Below the pieces are notes generated by a model, which saw only the letters and a program-made list of their open reading frames with translations, had not been told where the DNA came from and searched no databases. Position numbers and translations under genes: made by a program. DNA of 64,000 bases from Rugosimonospora acidiphila (GTDB taxonomy: Bacteria > Actinomycetota > Actinomycetes > Mycobacteriales > Micromonosporaceae), in the NCBI RefSeq assembly GCF_039543385.1, contig NZ_BAABJQ010000002.1, positions 496,001 through 560,000 on the forward strand. The letters run 5' to 3'. Shown in pieces: positions 36,388 to 46,200 of this stretch (positions are counted from its first letter, which is position 1; each line of letters opens with the position of its first letter).

Positions 36388-36614
36388 TCCCCTCGACCTC
36401 CAGGTGCCCACCCAACAGTCGTTTCTTTGTACCAGCGCCTCGACACGCCCGCCGCAGCCTCGGTTCAGGAACGGGCTCTTGGGTTGCCCCGGCAGGCACC
36501 GTCGGCCACGTTCGCCGCCCGCCGAGTTTCTTGTTGATGCCGCTGGATCGGTAGACGATGGTGTCAATGCGGATGCCTGGCTTCGGATCGCCGAGAGCGA
36601 CCACGAGGCGGGTG

Positions 36615-37538
36615 TCAGCTCGACTGCCGACGGGCCTGCCTCACCTCGCGGTCAATCGCCCAGGCGTCGGCGACCGACCCGATATGGCCGATCTTGTCGG
36701 GGTTGATCACCGCGCGGATGGCCTGAATCTGCCCGCCGAGCACATCGAGGGCCAGAACATAGAGCACCCTTCCGTCCCGGTCGCGGAAGATCGCGCCGGG
36801 CTCACCGTTAACCTCGTGCGACTCGAGTGACACGTCGATCCGGATCAGCCACGGGAAGACGCTGGTCAGGACCCGCGCCACATTTTCCGCACCCATGATG
36901 GCCTTGGCCAACTGCGGAGCCTTGCCGCCGCCGTCCCCGACCAACCGCACATCGGCGGCTAGCAGGTCCCGCAGCCTGCTCACATCGCCATTCTTCAGCG
37001 CGTCGAAGAACCGCGTCGCCAGCTTCTGCCGCTCCCGACGGTCCGCTTCGAACCGCGGCCGCCCGTCCTGCATATGCCGCCGCGCCCGCACCAGCAGCTG
37101 CCGGCATGCCGACTCCGAACGCCCCACCGCCACGGAGATTTCGTCGAACCCGAAGGCGAACACGTCCCGCAGCACAAACACCGCCCGCTCCAGCGGGCTC
37201 AGCCGCTCCAGCAGCAGCAACGCCGCCATCGACACCGAGTCGGCCAGTTCCACCGACCGCGCCGGATCCTGATACGGATCGCTCAGCAACGGCTCGGGAA
37301 ACCACGGGCCCACGTACTCCTCCCGCCGAACCCGCGCGGAGCGCAGGACATCGATCGAGATCCGCGTCACCACGGCCGACAGAAAAGCCTTGGTCGACGT
37401 GGGAACGGTCACCGAGCCGTCAAAACGCAGCCAGGTCTCCTGCACCGCATCCTCGGCCTCCCCCACACTGCCCAGGATCCGATAGGCGATCGAAAACAGC
37501 AGCGGTCGCAGGTCCTCGAACTCTTCGACCTTGCTCAC
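36615..37538 (-). CDS. ECF sigma factor, SigJ/ECF41-like with SnoaL-type tail
   Basis: A 307-residue sigma factor. Region 2 is LRPLLFSIAYRILGSVGEAE followed by DAVQETWLRF. Region 4 is LERAVFVLRDVFAFGFDEIS. A C-terminal SnoaL/NTF2-like domain (RDLLAADVRLVGDGGGKAPQ, then YVLALDVLGGQIQAIRAVIN) replaces an anti-sigma factor in this class. It lies 148 bases downstream of an AhpD-like gene on the same strand. ECF41 sigma factors are typically encoded with and control carboxymuconolactone-decarboxylase-like genes, which fits well. Confidence 0.92.
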   Translation of the reverse strand: MSKVEEFEDLRPLLFSIAYRILGSVGEAEDAVQETWLRFDGSVTVPTSTKAFLSAVVTRISIDVLRSARVRREEYVGPWFPEPLLSDPYQDPARSVELADSVSMAALLLLERLSPLERAVFVLRDVFAFGFDEISVAVGRSESACRQLLVRARRHMQDGRPRFEADRRERQKLATRFFDALKNGDVSRLRDLLAADVRLVGDGGGKAPQLAKAIMGAENVARVLTSVFPWLIRIDVSLESHEVNGEPGAIFRDRDGRVLYVLALDVLGGQIQAIRAVINPDKIGHIGSVADAWAIDREVRQARRQSS

Positions 37539-37685
37539 GTCGGATCCCCTCCCCGAAGCCCTTTCACCCGGCCGTACTCGCCGGCACAGGCATCTCCTGA
37601 CACGAACGACCGGCAGCCCGAGTAATCCCCCGAACCCGAGGGCCCGGAGCCCGCAGCCGAAACTCGAGCCCGTTGATGATGCCGT

Positions 37686-38159
37686 TCAGTGGAACTGCCC
37701 AGGCTCATAGTTGCCGGCCGGCTGCCGGGTAATGATATTCAACCGGTTCACCGTGTTCATGAGGGACACCAGGATCACCAGGGTCATGAGCTGCCCTTCG
37801 TCGTAGTGCTTGGCGGCGTTCGCCCACACTTCGTCGCTGACACCACCGGCCGCGTCCGCGACGCGGGTCCCCTGCTCCGCCAACTCCAACGCGGCACGCT
37901 CGGCCTCGGTGAAGACCGTGGCCTCCCGCCAGGCCGCGACCAGGTTCAGCCGCACCGAGGCCTCGCCGGCAGCGGCGGCCTCCTTGGTGTGCATGTCGAT
38001 GCACACAGCGCAGCCGTTGATCTGACTGATGCGAAGCGCCACCAGTTCCTGCGTGGCGGTCGGCAACGACGAGTTCTTGAGCTCCCGGCCCAACGACATC
38101 AAGTGCTTGAGGGCCTTGCCGGCGGTCGGGTCGGCGAAGTAGTTCAATCGCGGGTCCAT
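37686..38159 (-). CDS. Carboxymuconolactone decarboxylase/AhpD-like protein
   Basis: A protein of about 157 residues with CxxC (C50, C53) in GCAVCIDMHTKEA, the redox pair of AhpD-like alkylhydroperoxidases, and ALELAEQGTRVADA thereafter. It probably acts as a thiol-dependent peroxidase. ATG 38159 is preceded by CGGAGGAGCGCACG; the open frame extends further but without homology. It is followed by the SigJ/ECF41-type gene, its expected regulator. Confidence 0.9.
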   Translation of the reverse strand: MDPRLNYFADPTAGKALKHLMSLGRELKNSSLPTATQELVALRISQINGCAVCIDMHTKEAAAAGEASVRLNLVAAWREATVFTEAERAALELAEQGTRVADAAGGVSDEVWANAAKHYDEGQLMTLVILVSLMNTVNRLNIITRQPAGNYEPGQFH

Positions 38160-38499
38160 CGTGCGCTCCTCCGTGGTCGTCGTGCCTACACCCACGAGAC
38201 GGGATACCCCGACCCCCTGTGACATGAAGGATGGATCTGCCGCAGACAGTGCTCACCGACGCTGACGCCCCAAATCGCTCTCGATAGTCATCGACCGTGC
38301 CGCGGGTGCGAGGACGTCCGGACGTGCCGAATCGTGGGCGTTCTTGGCTGCTGTGGCGGTTGTCTGGATCCAGGTGAAGAGCGGGCGTGTCCGCTGGGAG
38401 CGTGAACGCGTCCGACTGGCAGAGGCGGGCTGGCCGCTCGCGGCCGGAGGATCGAGCTATCCAATCCGCGGCCGTCGCCGCCATATTCAGGAGGTCCTC
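38160..38499. other. Divergent promoter region between AhpD-like and ABM genes
   Basis: The 340 bases hold the promoters of both genes. No additional gene is recognised. ECF41-type promoters should be sought on the minus strand here. Confidence 0.4.
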
Positions 38500-38802
38500 G
38501 TGTTCATCGCGATCGTCGACTTCAAGACCGCTGCCACCGACCGGGCCAATGCCCTCGCCCAACTCGACGGGCAGGGTAATCGGGTACGCGCCATGCCGGG
38601 CAACATCGCTTTCCGGATCTACGGCGCGCGTGAGGACGACACCGCGGTCACCATAGTGCACGAGTGGAACGACGAGGCTTCGTTCGCCGCCTACCTGAGG
38701 TCGGATTCCTTCGCGCAATTCGGCGAGGTGATCCGGCCGATGATGATCGCAGCGCCGGTGAGCCGACGCTTTCGCGCCGACCTGCTGGAGACGGTGGCGT
38801 AA
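38500..38802 (+). CDS. Antibiotic biosynthesis monooxygenase (ABM) domain protein
   Basis: A compact 100-residue protein (FIAIVDFKTAATDRANALAQ, then AFRIYGAREDDTAVTIVHEW) with the ferredoxin-like ABM fold. Family members are cofactor-free oxygenases or heme-binding proteins. The GTG at 38500 is chosen because CAGGAGG precedes it; an upstream in-frame GTG gives an Arg-rich non-homologous extension. The next gene, an AraC regulator, follows 46 bases on in the same direction. Confidence 0.8.
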   Translation: MFIAIVDFKTAATDRANALAQLDGQGNRVRAMPGNIAFRIYGAREDDTAVTIVHEWNDEASFAAYLRSDSFAQFGEVIRPMMIAAPVSRRFRADLLETVA

Positions 38803-38848
38803 CCGGGATCACGACGAACTTCTAGAATCGGCCCGTGCGAGGCCGTCG

Positions 38849-39601
38849 ATGACCCACAAGGCGTACAGCTTCGTCCGCACGTTCGCGCCGGAGTTCGCTC
38901 GCGACCTGTGTGTGGAGCGCCACTACCTGCTCTGCGCCTCCGCCGGGACCCTCCGGCTGGAGGCGCAGGGTCAGGCATGGTTGCTGCCGCCGGCACGGGC
39001 CGCCCTGATCGAGGCGGGCCGACCGATCCGGGTGAGCATCCCGCGGCCGGTCACGACCGCGTCGGTCCTGTTCGATACCGGATTCACTCCGGCCCCGCCA
39101 GCACCCTTGACCGTATTCGACCTCAACCCGCTGGCACGCGCACTGCTGACCGAGTGCCGCACGTGGGGCGAGTGCGACGAGCCCCTCACGGCGTACGCGG
39201 AGACGCTGTTCGCCGCGCTCGCCGCGGTGACCTGGCGGCTCGCCCAGCAGCCGAGCCCGGTCGTCGTGCCGGCGGGGCGATCACCGGAACTGCGCCGGGC
39301 CCTTGAGCTGACCGAGCAGCAGCTCGGCGGTGAGGTCCGGTTCGAGGACGTGGCAGACGAAGTTGGCCTCGCGCCGCGGTCGCTGGCACGGCGCTTTGAG
39401 GACGAGACCGGCATGACCTGGCGCGCGGTCCTGCGCCGAATGCGGGTGTTGGGTGCGATCGAGGAGCTCGCCGCGGGAGACACCCCGGTAACCACAATCG
39501 CATTCATGGTCGGGTACACCTCACTGTCGGCGTTCAACGCCGCATTCAGGGAGCTGACCGGCCGCACGCCAACGGAGTACCGGGCCAGCTTTCGGCCCTG
39601 A
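38849..39601 (+). CDS. AraC-family transcriptional regulator
   Basis: A 250-residue regulator. The N-terminal half is a cupin-like sensor (GTLRLEAQGQAWLLPPARAA). The C-terminal AraC domain has both helix-turn-helices: VRFEDVADEVGLAPRSLARR and TTIAFMVGYTSLSAFNAAFR, with the signature ELTGRTPTEYR. It probably controls the ABM gene just upstream or the neighbouring MFS gene, now broken. Confidence 0.9.
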   Translation: MTHKAYSFVRTFAPEFARDLCVERHYLLCASAGTLRLEAQGQAWLLPPARAALIEAGRPIRVSIPRPVTTASVLFDTGFTPAPPAPLTVFDLNPLARALLTECRTWGECDEPLTAYAETLFAALAAVTWRLAQQPSPVVVPAGRSPELRRALELTEQQLGGEVRFEDVADEVGLAPRSLARRFEDETGMTWRAVLRRMRVLGAIEELAAGDTPVTTIAFMVGYTSLSAFNAAFRELTGRTPTEYRASFRP

Positions 39602-39631
39602 CCGCCGAGACGGTAGGACACACCTAGAGCC

Positions 39632-40277
39632 GTGTTTCAGATGCTGAGGGGGCCTGGAGTAGCTGGCGCTGATCCACGGCTTGAACACGGCAAGCAACGA
39701 CGCGACGAGCAGTCGCCCACTGCCATAGCCCAGAACCAGGCGAGGACACAGGCGTCGGAGCTTCTCGGCCAGCCCTTGGGCGGGATACTGTTCGCAGTCG
39801 CGGCGGCCGCACCATTCTTGTTCGACGCGTCCACCTACGCCCTGTCGTTCGTGGCGTTACTGCTGATCCGCTCGGCGTTCCAAGCGCCGCGCGACGAGCA
39901 GCCCGACTGCCCGACAGATCATCCTTGTCGGTTCGTGGTTCTACGTCATTCACACCTTTGCGCTGGTCTTCATGCCCAACCCGTGGTGGCCGGGGGCCGC
40001 GTACGGGTTCGGTGCGCTCGCGACACCCGCCTTCAACGTGGCACTTGTTGCTGAAATGTATCGGCTCACACCCGACAAGCTGCTCGGCCGGGTACGCGGC
40101 GCGGGCAAGCTGGTCGCGTGGGCCTGCATCCCTCTGGGCTCACTCACCGGCGGTTTCCTCACCGGAGCGGTCGGCACGGCCACGACGCTCTGGACATTGA
40201 GCGTCGCCATGCTGGTCATCACGGCCGTGGCTACCGCGGCGCCCAGCATGTGCACCATCGGCACGGCTTCCGGGTGA
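39632..40277 (+). pseudogene. MFS exporter gene with large internal deletion and frameshift
   Basis: One frame gives TAIAQNQARTQASELLGQPL and FLFDASTYALSFVALLLIRS (transmembrane segments 5-6 region of DHA3 exporters). After 39905 another frame gives FGALATPAFNVALVAEMYRL and TPDKLLGRVRGAGKLVAWAC (TM10-12 region). Around 150-200 central residues and the first four segments are absent. It is non-functional. It was probably once the target of the preceding AraC regulator. Confidence 0.8.
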
Positions 40278-40518
40278 CGATGCCTATTCCGCCTCCTCCG
40301 GTGGCCAGCAGCGTGCTCACGCACGTCGGCCCAGGTCACTCGGTGCGTAAACCACCCGAGTAAAGGAGTCGCCGAACCCGGCGCGTTGGCCGCGCATGCG
40401 CAGTGCGGAGGTAACTAAATCGCGAGTCGGACAGTTGGAGTATCCGAACGACGACTTCGCATAACATCTCCTGAGTTGGGCGCTTCAATGCTTCAAGTTC
40501 GCCGGAGTTAGCATTCGG

Positions 40519-40791
40519 GTGCACGTGGAGGATCGGGTGGCGGAACTTCACGATCGGTTACAAGATCTCAGAGTCAGCGCGTCGTCCTTGGACAAAACCG
40601 TCACCATCACCACGCACGGCGCGCCCGCCAAGATCGAGGTCTTCATCGCGAGGGGAAGCCTACGGACTCACACGAAGGAATCGTTCGAGCGCCAGGTCAA
40701 CGCGGCCATCCGGATCGCCATGACGGCCTACCGGCAAGCAGCGACCAAGGCCTGGGAGAAGGCTGCCGGGATCACGGAGGACAACGAGTGA
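40519..40791 (+). CDS. YbaB/EbfC-like small protein
   Basis: A 90-residue protein: an N-terminal coiled segment, then KTVTITTHGAPAKIEVFIAR and a long amphipathic helix (ERQVNAAIRIAMTAYRQAAT). This is the strand-strand-helix layout of YbaB/EbfC nucleoid-associated proteins, which in actinomycetes are often duplicated next to secretion or lipoprotein genes. The start is GTG 40519. Its stop overlaps the next GTG by four bases. Function is inferred only. Confidence 0.6.
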   Translation: MHVEDRVAELHDRLQDLRVSASSLDKTVTITTHGAPAKIEVFIARGSLRTHTKESFERQVNAAIRIAMTAYRQAATKAWEKAAGITEDNE

Positions 40792-41396
40792 GAGCCCGTT
40801 CACTTCGATCCTCCCGGGTGGCGCTGTACGGCTGCCTAGCCGTGCTACCGGCGCTCGGCGCGGGAGCGTGCAGCAAGCCGGACACCCCGCCGCTTCAGCG
40901 GTTTCCCGACTGTCAGACGATCGTCCGCGCGATCCCCTCGAATGTCCTCGTCCAGCCACAGGCCAGGTTCCCCGGCATCGACGACGCGGAGGCCCAAGGG
41001 AGCGACGCGCGACAGAACAGCTCGATGTGCCCCGTCCTCGGCCTCGCTCGCGACGGCAGAACCCAGCTACAAGTACAAATCTGGCTCGACAGCGCGCACC
41101 TCCTGGCCACCGGCGATGGCCACAATCAGGCCGACGTGCTCGGCGAGACCGCGAAATCTGAGATTACGGGTTTCTGCATGGAAAACCCGGCAACCAGTGG
41201 CAGCCCGATAACTCGCAGCAGCTGCTACACCACCACGTTGGACGGCAGCATCGCTGGTGCGGCCGTCGTTCACAAGTCAGCGGTCGTCGCTGTTCGGATC
41301 GACGCGAAGCCGAACGGTCAGGCCAAGGACGAGTTCCAACGACTGCTCCAGGATGACGCGACAAGCCTCGCCGATGCGGTCGCCGACGCGATCTGA
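40788..41396 (+). CDS. Putative lipoprotein (DUF3558-like)
   Basis: A 202-residue protein with signal peptide and lipobox ALGAGAC (Cys28). The mature part contains CQTIVRAIPSNVLVQPQARF, then SSMCPVLGLA and SCYTTTLDG, with four cysteines and a beta-rich pattern as in DUF3558 lipoproteins. Translation is coupled to the YbaB-like gene by a GTGA overlap. The next gene follows after 29 bases. The substrate or role is unknown. Confidence 0.72.
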   Translation: MRARSLRSSRVALYGCLAVLPALGAGACSKPDTPPLQRFPDCQTIVRAIPSNVLVQPQARFPGIDDAEAQGSDARQNSSMCPVLGLARDGRTQLQVQIWLDSAHLLATGDGHNQADVLGETAKSEITGFCMENPATSGSPITRSSCYTTTLDGSIAGAAVVHKSAVVAVRIDAKPNGQAKDEFQRLLQDDATSLADAVADAI

Positions 41397-41425
41397 CAAC
41401 CTACCCGCGAAGAAACGGGGGGCAT

Positions 41426-41836
41426 GTGCAGACCTTTCTCGATCGGTATGAGGAGGCCATCCGGCGGCTGCCTGTCGTGGCCACATCGCCACAAGGGTGG
41501 GTGACGGTCCGATCCTGGCTGCACTGCGTCGCGTCGGAGGTGGACGCACACGCCAGCAACGGAGCCGCGAGCCGGCACCAGATCGACCTCGCCCTGACCG
41601 CGATCGACGGCGACGGCACGCCGCCAGAGTGGCCCGACTTCTACGACGTCGGCCGGCTCAACGGCTTCGCCGGATACGCCGCCCTCGACGCATTGAACAC
41701 CGACTGGTACGGCACCGGCCTCACCCACGTCCAATCGGTACGCGGGGCACTGGCCGACAGCCAGCACGGGCACCAGCTCGATGGGCGGATCGCAGCCCTG
41801 GCCGCGACGAGCCGTGCCGTACTGCCCGGGAGTTAG
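41426..41836 (+). CDS. Hypothetical protein, third gene of the YbaB-lipoprotein module
   Basis: A 136-residue soluble protein starting FLDRYEEAIRRLPVVATSPQ, Trp-rich and helical, with no recognised family. GTG 41426 follows GGGGGGCAT. It ends four bases inside the convergent HAD gene. Operon position suggests it works with the lipoprotein. Confidence 0.6.
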   Translation: MQTFLDRYEEAIRRLPVVATSPQGWVTVRSWLHCVASEVDAHASNGAASRHQIDLALTAIDGDGTPPEWPDFYDVGRLNGFAGYAALDALNTDWYGTGLTHVQSVRGALADSQHGHQLDGRIAALAATSRAVLPGS

Positions 41837-42489
41837 TTCGTCGGCTCGTTGTGCGTGCGGACCAACTCCGGCAGCTCAGCAAGAGAGTCGATCCGAAACA
41901 GGCAGCGCGACGACACGTCCGGGTCCTCGAGGATGTACCCCCACGGGCCTCGGCGTACCAGCCCGGTAGCCATCCCAGCCGCCTGCGCCGGCCGGACGTC
42001 GTTGTCCAGCCGGTCACCGACGTACAGCACCTGGCCCGCTGGGCAACCAGCCTCGACCACGATCCGATCGAAGAACGCGGCTGTCGGCTTCTCTACGCCC
42101 CAGCCGTCCGAGGTGCCGATAACGTCGACCGGTAGGTCGAGTGCGCGCAGGATGGTTTCGGCTCGGGCGGTCTGATTGCCCGACAGACCGACGAGCAGGC
42201 CCTGTTCGCGAAGGGCGACGAGGCACGGGCGGGCGTCGGGGTACAGGTTCTCCTCGGTGAACGACTCGGGCTGGCCGGCGGTGGCCCGGCGCTCTCGCTC
42301 GGCGGCGAGGTCGAAGCCGGGCCGGAAAACCTGGAAGGCCTCCCGGTAGTGAAGGCCACGAGCGATCACCGCACCAAACACGGCAGAGAAGGTGTGCCGA
42401 GGCACGCCCAGCCAGTCCGCCCAGGTCCCGTACTCCCGAGACTCGTCCACGATCGTCTCGCCCACGTCGAAGAACACTGCCGAGATCAT
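41833..42489 (-). CDS. HAD-superfamily hydrolase
   Basis: A phosphatase-like protein of 218 residues. Motif I is AVFFDVGETIVDES, where the second Asp position holds Glu (DxGE rather than DxDGT), as in some HAD-IA members. Motif II is GLSGNQ, motif III WGVEKPTAAFF and motif IV YVGDRLDNDVRPAQAAGM. ATG 42489 begins exactly at motif I. It probably dephosphorylates a small metabolite. It stands alone. Confidence 0.88.
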   Translation of the reverse strand: MISAVFFDVGETIVDESREYGTWADWLGVPRHTFSAVFGAVIARGLHYREAFQVFRPGFDLAAERERRATAGQPESFTEENLYPDARPCLVALREQGLLVGLSGNQTARAETILRALDLPVDVIGTSDGWGVEKPTAAFFDRIVVEAGCPAGQVLYVGDRLDNDVRPAQAAGMATGLVRRGPWGYILEDPDVSSRCLFRIDSLAELPELVRTHNEPTN

Positions 42490-43236
42490 GCACCGATTCT
42501 TTCGTACGCCTATCGCCTCAGCCACCAGTCCCCTCGCCAATATGTACGGGTGCACGCTGGCTCCAGCCTTGTCGCCAATCGTCAGTTGGTCCATGGCGAC
42601 CCCAGTAGTCCCGTGGCCCAGCGGCATGCTCACGCAGGTTCGCCCAGGTCGTCGACAGGATGACCCGCCCGGGCAGAGGACTCGTGCCATCGCTCCCGCC
42701 GGCGCACCCCGGCAGCGAGTACCCGTTCATAAGCACACGCCACAACTCCCAAATCGTCCTAGGATCGTCGCCACGATCCCCTCTGTGCGCTCACGCCTCG
42801 ACCCACCCCACCGACCCGCTCCGCGCTCGTGCGCGGCCTCGCGCAAGACGACTGATCCCCGGTTCGCCTCATCACTGTCGCGCCACGCTGAGCGATACCG
42901 AAAATCAGCCTCGAACCGACTGTTGGCGTAGCTTCCGATGTGGTGGCCCGCGCCGCGGTGGAGATCCCGACCAGGCCGGCCACTCGGTGGAACAGTCGCC
43001 GGCGGGATGGCTGCGTGCCGCCGGCCGGCTCGGTACTGAACGCGGCGTATCGCAGGACCCCATGATCGCGATCATGGGGCGGGAACCTCCCGCGATCGAC
43101 CAATGAATTTTGCTTAATTTCCATACATCTATTAATTTGAGTTGGTTGCCGGGTTCGGCTGAGGCTCGGCCGCGGAGTTCCGCACCGCGCTCGTGGTCAC
43201 TCCATACGGGTAAGACGCCTTACGGGAGGTACGGGG
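42490..43236. other. 747-base intergenic region with palindromes
   Basis: It separates divergent HAD and protease genes. The minus strand at 42580-42690 reads TTWANLREHAAGPRDYWG, similar to TWADVREHAAG at ~40.3 kb, so both may be scraps of one decayed gene type. A perfect 22-bp palindrome and an AT-rich block (43105-43140), the likely protease promoter, lie at the right end. Confidence 0.45.
43058..43079. repeat. Perfect 22-bp palindrome
   Basis: CCCCATGATCGC and its complement meet without a loop, so this is a true palindrome rather than a terminator hairpin; regulator binding is possible. A second small stem GCGGGAACCTCCCGC follows at once. Confidence 0.55.
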
Positions 43237-46200
43237 TTGAGGGCACGACGGAAATTTTCGATCGCGATACTCGTGGCCGGGCTGATGCTCGGTTCCGGCC
43301 AGGCAACGTGGGCCGGGCCGGGTGCGTCGAGCACCGGCACCAGCACCAGCACCGGCGTGAGCGGGAAGGCGGCATCCGAGGGCACCGCCAAGCCGGCGAC
43401 AGTGACGCTGCTGACCGGCGACCGGGTCACGGTGACGCGGCCCGGTTCGCAGGATGTGCGGGTGGCACCGGCCAAGGGGCGTGAGCACCTGACGTTCCTG
43501 ACCAACCGGGTCGGCGGGGATGTGTATGTCATTCCGCAGGACGCGGTGACGCTGGTGCAGTCGGGCAAGCTGGACCGACAGTTGTTCAACGTGTCGGCGC
43601 TGGTGCGGTTCGGGTACGACGACGCCGGGCGGGATACCTTGCCGCTGATCGTCGAGTACCAGGCGGGTACCGCCCGGCCCGCCGCGGTCGACGCGCACGG
43701 TGCCCGGGTCACCCGGAATCTGCCAGCGGTCAACGGTGCCGCCGTGGTGGCGACCAAGGACTCGACGAACGCCTTGTGGCCAAGCCTGGTCAGCGGGGCC
43801 GGTACCGCGCATCCGGACGTCGCACCCGGCATCGCCCGGATCTGGCTGGACGGCCAGCGCAAGCTGCTCGACGATGTGAGCGATCAGCAGATCGGTGCGC
43901 CGGCCGCGTGGCAGGCCGGGTACACGGGTGCCGGGGTCACGGTGGCGGTGCTCGATGGCGGCATCGACACCACGCATCCCGACCTGGCCGGCAAGGTGGT
44001 CGCCGAGCAGAACTTCTCCGCCGACCCGAGCCCGACCGACACCTTCGGGCACGGTACCCACGTGGCGTCCATCATCGCCGGTACCGGCGCCGCCTCCGGC
44101 GGCCAGTACAAGGGCGTAGCCCCGGACGCGAAGCTGGCGGACGGCAAGGTGTGCGAGTCCGATTTCTGCGACGACTCGGCGATCCTGGCCGGCATGCAGT
44201 GGGCCGCCGCCGACGAGCACGCGAAGGTGGTCAACATCAGCATCGGCGGCGGCGACCTACCCGGCGTCGATCCGCTGGAGCAGGCGGTCAACGACCTGAC
44301 GGCGCAGTACGGCACGCTGTTTGTCATCGCCGCCGGCAACGACGGGGCCGACGGCACCGTTGAGTCACCGGGCAGCGCCGACGCCGCGTTGACCGTCGGT
44401 GCGGTGGACAGCAAGGATCAGCTCGCGGACTTCTCCAGCCGCGGCCCGCGCGTCGGTGACTCGGCGCTCAAGCCGGACATCACCGCGCCCGGCGTGGACA
44501 TCATCGCGGCGAGGGCGGCCGGCACCGAACTCGGCGAGCCCGTCGGCGACTCGTACGTGAAGCTGTCCGGCACCTCGATGGCCACCCCGCATGTCACCGG
44601 TGCGGTCGCGCTGCTCGCCCAGCAGCATCCGGAATGGAGCGCCGCGCAGTTCAAGGCGGCCCTGATGGCCTCGGCCAAGCCGAACCCGGACCTGACCGCG
44701 TACGAACAGGGTGCCGGCCGGGTCGACGTCCGCCGGGCGATCGGCCAGACGGTCACCAGCGACCCGGCCAGCGTGTCGCTGGGCCTGCAGCGGTGGCCGC
44801 ACAACGACGACCAGCCGGTCAACAAGACCGTCACCTACCACAACGCGGGTACCGCCGAGGTCACGCTGAACCTCGCCCTGAACGTCACCGGCCCGGACGA
44901 CACCGCACCGGTCGCCGGCATGTTCACCTTGGACGCCAACCAGGTCACGGTACCGGCGGGCGGGCAGGCGCAGGTCACGCTCACCGCGGACACCCGGGGC
45001 TCCGGGCCGGACGGCCGGTACTCCGGCGAACTGCTGGCCACCGCTGCCGGCGGGACGCAGGTCAGCACCCCGGTCGGCGTGGACAAGGAGGTGGAGAGCT
45101 ACAACCTGACCATCAGCTTCGTGGACGGCAAGGGCGCGGCCTCCACGGACAACGCCGCCCAGTTGATCGGTACCGATCCGGCCAACACGGGTCTCCTGGA
45201 CTTCCCGTACGACCCGTCGGGGACCGTGACGCTGCGGCTGCCCAAGGGGCATTACGACCTCGAGTCCGCCATCTACACCGATAACGGCGGGCAGTATCCA
45301 GACCTGGCGATGGTCGCCGAGCCGGGGCTCAACCTCACCGGTGACACCCATGTCACGCTCGACGCCCGGATCACCAAGCCGATCGACCTGACGGTACCCG
45401 ACCCCACGGCCACGGCGTACCTGTGCTTCGTCGGGTACGACCATGTCACGTCGACCACGTCGATAGGCGTGGGTGCGTTGGGTGAAACCTTCGACGGCAT
45501 CACCACCGCGCAGGTGGGGCCGAGCCTTCCGCCGACCGAGCTACGGGGCGCCATCGCCAGCCAGTTCGTCAAAGCAAACGCGGACGGTAGCGCCGCCGGC
45601 ACCCCCTACGTCTACGCGGTCGGCGAGTTCCCGGCCGGCGGGCTGCCCACCGGGTTCGTCAAGCACTACGCCAAGAAGGACCTGGCGACGGTGCGTAGCG
45701 AGTTCGCGGCCGTGCAGCCGGGCGACGACGCGAACTACCTGTTCGAGTACGCCGAGTCCCCGTTAGGCACCGGCGCCTGGTCCGCGGCGATTCCGGTGAC
45801 CCTGCCGAGCACCCTCACCCGGTACCTCAACAAGGCGAGTTGGAACAACGAGCTCGACACCGGAACGACCGGACCGGACGGCTTCCCGCTCACCGACGCG
45901 GCGCTCACCTCGGCCGCGACCTATCAGCCCAACCGGAAGTACCAGGAGCGGTGGAACAACGGCCCGTTCGGTCCGGCCTTCCCGACGCCGTCCCTCCCGT
46001 TCGACTTCGTCACCCGTCAGGGCGACGAACTCATCGTGGATCCCGCACTGTTCAGCGACGCGTCCGGCCACAGCGGAGGGTCGGCGTACGACTCCGGGCT
46101 CATCACCGTGTACCGCAACGGAGTCCAGCTCGCCCAGCAACCGGCCCCCGGTGGCGAGTTCACGCTACCGGCGGACACCGCACAGTACCGGGTGCAGACC

